Virus record (IMG/VR): IMGVR_UViG_3300045999_008996
Coordinates: 1-64,000 of that record
Direction: 5' to 3' (one strand)
Source: a virus
Length of the DNA: 64,000 nucleotides
Shown here piece after piece: positions 59,681 through 64,000 of the stretch (position 1 is its first letter; each line of letters opens with the position of its first letter). The position numbers and the translations under genes are program-made. Below the pieces are notes generated by a model. It searched no databases and was not told the DNA's origin. It worked only from the letters and a program-made list of their open reading frames with translations.

Positions 59681-59923
59681 TCAGGTTGTAAAAGATTCAA
59701 CTACTGCAGATTCTACATCCTCAGCAAGAGCATAAGTCCTTGCGCTTAACACATTTTCACGAAGAGTGGTGTAATACTGTTCATAGAAGTTGTCATCATC
59801 TTCTGCAGCAATCAAATCAAAACATTCATTGTCGTTTTCCGCAATCACATTCCAAAGTCCACCATATTCACTGGAAGGAAAAGGAATGTAGTGGTCAACC
59901 AGATAAAGAAACTTTTGTGCCAT
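59681..59923 (-). CDS. small acidic protein, 80 aa
   Basis: MAQKFLYLVDHYIPFPSSEY; acidic alpha/beta protein ending VESAVVESFTT. It has its own early promoter (59947-59975) and heads a set of overlapping genes down to 58742. Function unknown. Confidence 0.75.
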   Translation of the reverse strand: MAQKFLYLVDHYIPFPSSEYGGLWNVIAENDNECFDLIAAEDDDNFYEQYYTTLRENVLSARTYALAEDVESAVVESFTT

Positions 59924-59946
59924 TTGTGTTTGAAAATTACTCCTTT

Positions 59947-59975
59947 AGTATAGGTTTAAGATTGCAGTTTGTCAA
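59947..59975 (-). promoter_or_regulatory. sigma70-type early promoter
   Basis: Minus strand: TTGACA (59970-59975), 17-bp spacer, TATACT (59947-59952), then AAAGGAG. The -35 box overlaps the stop codon of the 45-aa gene. Confidence 0.8.
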
Positions 59976-60109
59976 TAAAACTCTGCAAGATAATAGTCTA
60001 CAGTAACCTCCATTTTTGCCGCTTCGCGTTCAACTTCTTTCCAGAACTCTTCTGCTACTTTGTCCATTTCTGCTTGTTTGATAAGGTCGCGGAGTCGTTT
60101 CGGAATCAT
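59972..60109 (-). CDS. small helical protein, 45 aa
   Basis: MIPKRLRDLIKQAEMDKVAE; one or two charged helices. ATGA overlap upstream. Function unknown. Confidence 0.66.
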   Translation of the reverse strand: MIPKRLRDLIKQAEMDKVAEEFWKEVEREAAKMEVTVDYYLAEFY

Positions 60110-60240
60110 TTTAGTTGTTGAGTTGCTTGTTGACGATAGTATGATTTATAAAGAGCATCATCACGCTGGATTAGAAAGACATTCCAACCAAGAATGACTG
60201 CAAGACTAATCAATCCAGCGACAATGTGCTTTTTGTTCAT
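60106..60240 (-). CDS. small single-span membrane protein, 44 aa
   Basis: MNKKHIVAGLISLAVILGWN; transmembrane helix at residues 6-23 followed by a basic soluble tail ending QQATQQLK. Overlaps both neighbours by four bases. Function unknown. Confidence 0.68.
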   Translation of the reverse strand: MNKKHIVAGLISLAVILGWNVFLIQRDDALYKSYYRQQATQQLK

Positions 60241-60428
60241 TTAGAAGAAACTCCTGTGGGTTTGAAGATAAGATTAGCAAGAGCAATGATGGCAAAGTTC
60301 TGCCAGAAGGTCAAAGATACATTGAACCAAGACAGAATAAGTCCAAGCAACCACGCCTCAAAGAATAGACTTGCTGTTACAAGAACAACAGCAATAAAAA
60401 GAACGCCAAAAGCGGTAGTAGTTTTCAT
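60237..60428 (-). CDS. small two-span membrane protein, 63 aa
   Basis: MKTTTAFGVLFIAVVLVTAS; hydrophobic helices at about residues 6-34 and 39-56. Overlaps the 44-aa membrane gene by four bases. Function unknown; no holin evidence beyond topology. Confidence 0.72.
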   Translation of the reverse strand: MKTTTAFGVLFIAVVLVTASLFFEAWLLGLILSWFNVSLTFWQNFAIIALANLIFKPTGVSSK

Positions 60429-60431
60429 AGG

Positions 60432-60872
60432 TCAAACAGCAAGGGCAGCAGAGGGGATTTCAACGATTTCGGGAAGTTTGTTATCATCAAACTGGTGCAT
60501 ATTATAGCACACCCATTCACCATTGCGGAAGACATAGTGGAACTCTTCTGCTCCATCAGGCAGCAGATACTCACATAGTTCAGCATCAAGACGAGGAGGG
60601 CAATCTTCACCGCGCTGAGAGTAGTATTGAGGACCGTATTTTTGAGGTCCAACTCCTTTCACGCCAGGAATAATTTCTTCATTAGTCCAACATTCTTCGG
60701 ACCAGCAGGAACTCATATCTCCACCATCAATCAGTTCAGAAACTTTCTCTTTGGTATTGTAGTGCGTTTTCAGAATACGACCCAACCATTCAGGATAACC
60801 ATCCCAGTGGTGATAGGCAGAGAGAACAGAACCGTCAGAGAGTTCAATACCGATGCGAGAGCGGGTTGACAT
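60432..60872 (-). CDS. conserved phage protein, 146 aa (STRS/HWDGYP type)
   Basis: MSTRSRIGIELSDGSVLSAY with YHHWDGYPEWLGRIL, the signature of a very widespread phage protein family without a known function. Its C-terminal half is acidic and holds YVFRNGEWVCYN. First gene of the cluster behind repeat copy 15. Confidence 0.82.
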   Translation of the reverse strand: MSTRSRIGIELSDGSVLSAYHHWDGYPEWLGRILKTHYNTKEKVSELIDGGDMSSCWSEECWTNEEIIPGVKGVGPQKYGPQYYSQRGEDCPPRLDAELCEYLLPDGAEEFHYVFRNGEWVCYNMHQFDDNKLPEIVEIPSAALAV

Positions 60873-60889
60873 TTGAGTGTTGTGCTTAC

Positions 60890-60925
60890 ATTACTAGGAC
60901 ACTTTGGAGGTGAGTAACTTTAATA
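60890..60925 (-). repeat. 36-bp repeat, copy 15 (no gene at the adjoining ATG)
   Basis: Loop CTCC, 3' end CTAGTAAT, then GTAAGCACAACACTCA (as in copy 13) and the ATG of the 146-aa gene. The Dam gene ends with the TAA inside the repeat. Confidence 0.9.
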
Positions 60926-61738
60926 GACTGCAATCAGTTCACTTGCTTTCTTCCTACTGCCACCTTTTGCAGCAATCGTTCTTGTTACTTGAATCGGATA
61001 GATTGTAGCATTTTTATAGAGTTCTCTTGTGATAGGAACATCATGATTTGATACAATCACTTTAATATCTTTTGCAGCAAGAGATTCTGCAAGTTGTGCT
61101 AATTGTTCTTGTTGAACATCAGTGAATCCATCGGTTGCATAATTTGTGAAGTTTGCAGTATCTGATGCAGGAACATACGGTGGGTCAAAGTAGACAACAT
61201 CACCTGCTTCCAAATCTTCATAAAGAGATAAATCTTCAAAAGAAAGTGATGTGAACCTCACCAGTTGTTTGGATAGGAAATACATCCTGAAGTTCATCAT
61301 CTCTTCGGAAGGGCAAGATGGTTTGTCATACTTACCAAAGGGAACATTAAATCCACCTTTGCTATTATATCGCGACAAACCATTGAAACAATGACGATTC
61401 AAGTAAATGAACAGTCGTGCCCTCTCTGTAGTGTCTATTGCTTGATTAAAGTGCTCTCGCAACTCTAAATATGCTTCTTTGGTATTATTCTCTGGAGTGA
61501 ATAGTTCTTCGCAATATTGAATGAAACTATCATCATTTGGATTTACCAAATTCTGATAGATTGATACCAAATCTTTATTCACATCATTGAGAATATATTG
61601 CTGTGCTGGTGTATTCAATGCAACAGCAAGACTACCACCAAAGGGTTCACAATAACGCTTTGGATAACCAATATGGGGAATAAGATGGGGCAGGACCCGA
61701 TATTTGTTTCCCGCCCACTTTAACGGTGGTTTGTTCAT
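60920..61738 (-). CDS. dam: DNA adenine methylase, Dam family
   Basis: A 272-residue D12-class N6-adenine methyltransferase (E. coli Dam: 278; T4 Dam: 259). AdoMet-binding motif KWAGNKYR (7-14), EPFGGSLAVA (31-40), the DNA-contact region NRHCFNGLSRYN (114-125), and the catalytic DPPY (185-188). The expected target is GATC, which agrees with a MutH-like gene in the same genome; the site is inferred. Only 3 bp separate it from the DGQHR gene. Confidence 0.93.
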   Translation of the reverse strand: MNKPPLKWAGNKYRVLPHLIPHIGYPKRYCEPFGGSLAVALNTPAQQYILNDVNKDLVSIYQNLVNPNDDSFIQYCEELFTPENNTKEAYLELREHFNQAIDTTERARLFIYLNRHCFNGLSRYNSKGGFNVPFGKYDKPSCPSEEMMNFRMYFLSKQLVRFTSLSFEDLSLYEDLEAGDVVYFDPPYVPASDTANFTNYATDGFTDVQQEQLAQLAESLAAKDIKVIVSNHDVPITRELYKNATIYPIQVTRTIAAKGGSRKKASELIAVY

Positions 61739-61741
61739 TTA

Positions 61742-62686
61742 TTATGAAACTTCGTCTAATTTACCAAGTTTGTTGTTGGATAGCATATCTTCACCAATTA
61801 CGGCACCTTCAATAAGGTTCTGCTCAACAAGATCATTATACTTCTTGACAATCTTTCTAGCAATCAGAACATCTGAGTTTCCTCTGGTATTTTCTGTCCA
61901 TTTTGCCTTTGATACATTAGCAAAGTTGTTCTTCAAATAGAACTGAAGTCCATCTGCTTTTTTACCATTACCAAGTGCATCAATCAAGTTAAAGACTGCA
62001 GCAAGACCGCCAATCATACTACCATCAATATAATCGCACCCCCATTGATTGTTGTAAATTGGATAAAGAAAGTCTACTGCTTGTTTTGAGTTACTAATCT
62101 TCCATTTGTTGATAGACTCAACTGCTTTGGCAAATCCATTTATCTCAGGACCATTCTTGTACCCAATACCTTCTGCTTTGACACCGATAGCGATGAAGTT
62201 GTTTTCAAACTGAACAGAATCTTCATCCCCGTAAGACAGTCCAGCGCGAACTTTATCAAGTGTGCTTGTGTTTTTACGGGTAGTGTTTAGGTCTTCAAAG
62301 AGTTTTGCTTCCTTTGCAATACAATCAGACAGACTTGCATCTTCATCGTGAATATAAACGAAACAAGGAATTTCAAAGTCTTCAGGCAGTTCTGCCAGAT
62401 GTGCCATAATTGCTTTGTGTTGCCCGTCCACGATTACATAAATCCCATCTGGACGCAGAGCAACAAACAAAGGTTGACATAGTTCGTTATTAAACTGCTT
62501 TGCTTTCTTCAGAGTAGCAGTTTGAATAAATCTTTGGTAATCTGAACTAACACAGAGTTGGGAAACTTTCAGATAAACCAGTTTTAATTGTTTTCCTATT
62601 GCACCTTTAGCAAATTTAATTTTACCTAAAGTTGCAGCGATTTCTCCCAAAGTTTTTAACTTTGGATCTTGAATATATGATGTCAT
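61742..62686 (-). CDS. DGQHR/ParB-like domain protein
   Basis: A 314-residue protein with VDGQHKAIMAHL at residues 86-97, the hallmark of the DGQHR/ParB-like fold (DndB of DNA phosphorothioation, and phage proteins of unknown role). An SSDYQRF...AKQFN helix precedes it. The C-terminal half is helical. Co-transcribed with Dam, so a role in DNA modification or its control is plausible but unproven. GGAG lies before the ATG. Confidence 0.75.
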   Translation of the reverse strand: MTSYIQDPKLKTLGEIAATLGKIKFAKGAIGKQLKLVYLKVSQLCVSSDYQRFIQTATLKKAKQFNNELCQPLFVALRPDGIYVIVDGQHKAIMAHLAELPEDFEIPCFVYIHDEDASLSDCIAKEAKLFEDLNTTRKNTSTLDKVRAGLSYGDEDSVQFENNFIAIGVKAEGIGYKNGPEINGFAKAVESINKWKISNSKQAVDFLYPIYNNQWGCDYIDGSMIGGLAAVFNLIDALGNGKKADGLQFYLKNNFANVSKAKWTENTRGNSDVLIARKIVKKYNDLVEQNLIEGAVIGEDMLSNNKLGKLDEVS

Positions 62687-62754
62687 TTTGTCTCCTCTGG
62701 AGTTTAGAAAATAGGACTTGAGTTTATAGTCATCGTCTGATTTGGACTATAATA

Positions 62755-62787
62755 ATTATAGCATAAAAAAGAGGGTTGTCAACCCTC
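62755..62787 (-). promoter_or_regulatory. terminator hairpin carrying an early promoter
   Basis: Minus strand: stem GAGGGTT/AACCCTC with a 3-base loop, then six T (62765-62787), a strong terminator for the 54-aa gene. TTGACA (62777-62782) spans the loop; 16 bp later is TATAAT (62755-62760), which drives the DGQHR-dam operon. Same logic as the PeSL cassettes of T4-type phages. Confidence 0.82.
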
Positions 62788-62794
62788 CAGAAAC

Positions 62795-62959
62795 TTAACC
62801 ACCTTTTTCTCGCAAACTTCGCACAAGATACTCAGTAAACTCTTCCATTTTTTCAGGAATGACAGCAGCAGGTCTTTCATTGATAGCATTTTTAAGTGCT
62901 GTCATTTCTTTCCACTCATCATCTGTAAGTTTTTGATGTTTGCCTGACGAAAGAGTCAT
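62795..62959 (-). CDS. small protein, 54 aa
   Basis: MTLSSGKHQKLTDDEWKEMT; helical, charged. GGGAGC lies before the ATG and a terminator follows. Function unknown. Confidence 0.7.
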   Translation of the reverse strand: MTLSSGKHQKLTDDEWKEMTALKNAINERPAAVIPEKMEEFTEYLVRSLREKGG

Positions 62960-63048
62960 AATTTTGCTCCCGAATACTATGATATGTTAGCATATCCATA
63001 TAAATTATCTAGACACTTAACAATCTCTTCGGGATTGCTTTACATATG

Positions 63049-63276
63049 TTAATCTTCATCATTAAAGAATGAACTAAAAGAACCTCTACTTCCTGGATTG
63101 CGAGTGTCCAGCATATCCATCAGTTCTTCAAACTTTTTGCATTGTTCAATACTCAATAGAATCTTAGAGAGTTGTTGAACTACTGTTGCCTTCTCATTGA
63201 TTGCTGCAGATTTAATTGCGGCACGAAGATGTGATTCTGCCTCCAAAAGATGATCAAGAGTTTGTTTACTCAGCAT
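63049..63276 (-). CDS. small conserved cyanophage protein, 75 aa
   Basis: MLSKQTLDHLLEAESHLRAA; a helical bundle pattern, ending GSFSSFFNDED. Overlaps the stop of the 183-aa gene. Function unknown. Confidence 0.76.
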   Translation of the reverse strand: MLSKQTLDHLLEAESHLRAAIKSAAINEKATVVQQLSKILLSIEQCKKFEELMDMLDTRNPGSRGSFSSFFNDED

Positions 63277-63817
63277 TTACTTTCCTCATTTCAAAACTAC
63301 CATCATTGCGATCAATCCATTCTACAACATCACCTTCTTTAAGTCCAGCAACCTCAAGCAAATCATCAGGAAACTGAACATAACATTCGCCAGTCAGTCC
63401 ATCCATTTCAACAGGAAGTTGCCACTTTACAATTTTATCTTTCACTGGATATATGTCTCCGTCTTCACTTACAAATACCTCTTTATTATAATACTCTGCC
63501 TCTCTCAATTCATATTCAGTATCACTACCACTTTTCCAAAAATCATTCCAGGCACCTTTACATTCTGGTGAAGAATCATCTTTATCACAACTCAAGATTT
63601 CATTTAGATAATCTTGATATTTGTTATTATCAACGCCACTATGCAACAGTCCAAGAAGTTCATATGCTTCAGATGTTTTCTGTTTATATGTGTAGTAGTT
63701 TTCTTTTACCACACCCAAAATAGTGTCATAAATCTCCTTGGGTGTTGCTTCACCTGCAGACATCGCATCGTGAATCCAATTCTCAAGATTCTCAAGAGAA
63801 TACTTTTTATAATCCAT
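63266..63817 (-). CDS. conserved phage protein with AbrB-like C-terminus, 183 aa
   Basis: MDYKKYSLENLENWIHDAMS; an N-terminal helical domain common in cyanophage proteins and a C-terminal segment (YVQFPDDLLEVAGLKEGDVV) with the swapped-hairpin pattern of AbrB/MazE DNA-binding domains. ATG at 63817 used rather than a TTG at 63823. A regulator role is inferred from the AbrB-like part only. Confidence 0.7.
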   Translation of the reverse strand: MDYKKYSLENLENWIHDAMSAGEATPKEIYDTILGVVKENYYTYKQKTSEAYELLGLLHSGVDNNKYQDYLNEILSCDKDDSSPECKGAWNDFWKSGSDTEYELREAEYYNKEVFVSEDGDIYPVKDKIVKWQLPVEMDGLTGECYVQFPDDLLEVAGLKEGDVVEWIDRNDGSFEMRKVNAE

Positions 63818-63819
63818 AA

Positions 63820-64000
63820 TCAATCTTTAGGTTTGGGTTTAGAGCAGTCGTGGCAGTAATAAGAAAAACCATCACGAAAATACTTTACCACCTGATAGTG
63901 GTCTTTGTCAAGTGGTTTTTCGACTCCACATTTATCACAAATCCTTGTCTTTCTTGATGGATTTTCGGATTCGTTTGAGTTCCTTGAGTTCCATTTTAAT
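63820..64000 (-). CDS. zinc-ribbon protein (start beyond window)
   Basis: The frame is open to the right edge and ends RICDKCGVEKPLDKDHYQVV...YYCHDCSKPKPKD. The two CxxC pairs make a zinc ribbon. No ATG lies in frame inside the window, so the N-terminus is missing. It overlaps the 183-aa gene region by its stop. Confidence 0.6.
   Translation of the reverse strand, partial: LKWNSRNSNESENPSRKTRICDKCGVEKPLDKDHYQVVKYFRDGFSYYCHDCSKPKPKD

Noticed and set aside
45463-60925. The repeated 36-mers as a CRISPR array
   Set aside because: Distances between copies range from about 240 bp to more than 2 kb and hold genes, not spacers; no cas genes are present.
45463-60925. GGAGGTGA on the plus strand of the repeats as ribosome binding sites
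   Set aside because: It resembles a perfect Shine-Dalgarno, but the sequence changes to CAAGG, AGAGG or GGGGG in other copies and no real plus-strand gene follows any copy.
58102-60925. ATG-TAA minimal reading frames at repeat copies 14 and 15
   Set aside because: A start followed at once by a stop could be a regulatory site, but the context is simply the repeat end meeting a leader; no further support.
1-64000. tRNA genes
   Set aside because: No cloverleaf or GTTCGA-type T-loop was seen in any intergenic gap; gaps are short. A tRNA search program would settle it.

Overview
The window is one stretch of a T4-like myovirus genome that infects marine picocyanobacteria (Synechococcus or Prochlorococcus; Kyanoviridae-type cyanophage). 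The evidence is a T4-order virion module whose proteins look like the cyanophage versions: a very long gp7-like protein with a YHYH domain, a DUF4815-type baseplate protein, and a YETWN protein among many small cyanophage proteins. Every convincing gene is on the minus strand, so transcription runs from right to left. I saw no tRNA, CRISPR array, integrase or photosynthesis gene.

Layout, right to left. (1) 60.2-64 kb: an operon with a DGQHR-domain protein and a Dam-type adenine methylase behind a promoter embedded in a terminator hairpin, plus small proteins. (2) 44.4-60.9 kb: an accessory region of about 45 mostly tiny genes. It includes a MutH/Sau3AI-type GATC endonuclease, a UvsW-like SF2 helicase, a ligase-like nucleotidyltransferase, an HNH and a GIY-YIG homing endonuclease, and two basic proteins with capsid-targeting N-termini. 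A 36-bp repeat occurs 15 times here and stands at the head of nearly every cluster of overlapping genes. (3) 42-44.4 kb: a glycosyltransferase-like gene and small conserved cyanophage genes, ending in a strong terminator. (4) 1-42 kb: the late virion module gp25, gp6, gp7 (12 kb), gp8, two cyanophage baseplate proteins, gp13, gp14, gp15, gp16, a modular protein, gp17, gp18, gp19, gp20, gp67-like, gp68-like, two extra structural genes, gp21, gp22 and gp23 (cut by the left edge).

Regulation visible in sequence: T4-type late promoters (TATAAATA or one-base variants) precede many virion genes; sigma70-like early promoters (TTGACA, 16-17 bp, TATAAT-like) occur at right-hand operons, several with the -35 box inside a terminator stem-loop; and the 36-bp repeat probably defines a third class. 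Both homing endonuclease genes carry a late promoter nested inside a long inverted repeat, the arrangement that keeps T4 I-TevI silent until late infection.

The most notable observations are the 36-bp repeat regulon, the MutH plus Dam pair on a genome that keeps GATC sites, the capsid-targeting peptides ending in the gp21 cleavage consensus, and an isolated plus-strand promoter in front of a 230-bp non-coding stretch. Product names come from recognition of sequence and gene order; no database search was run.
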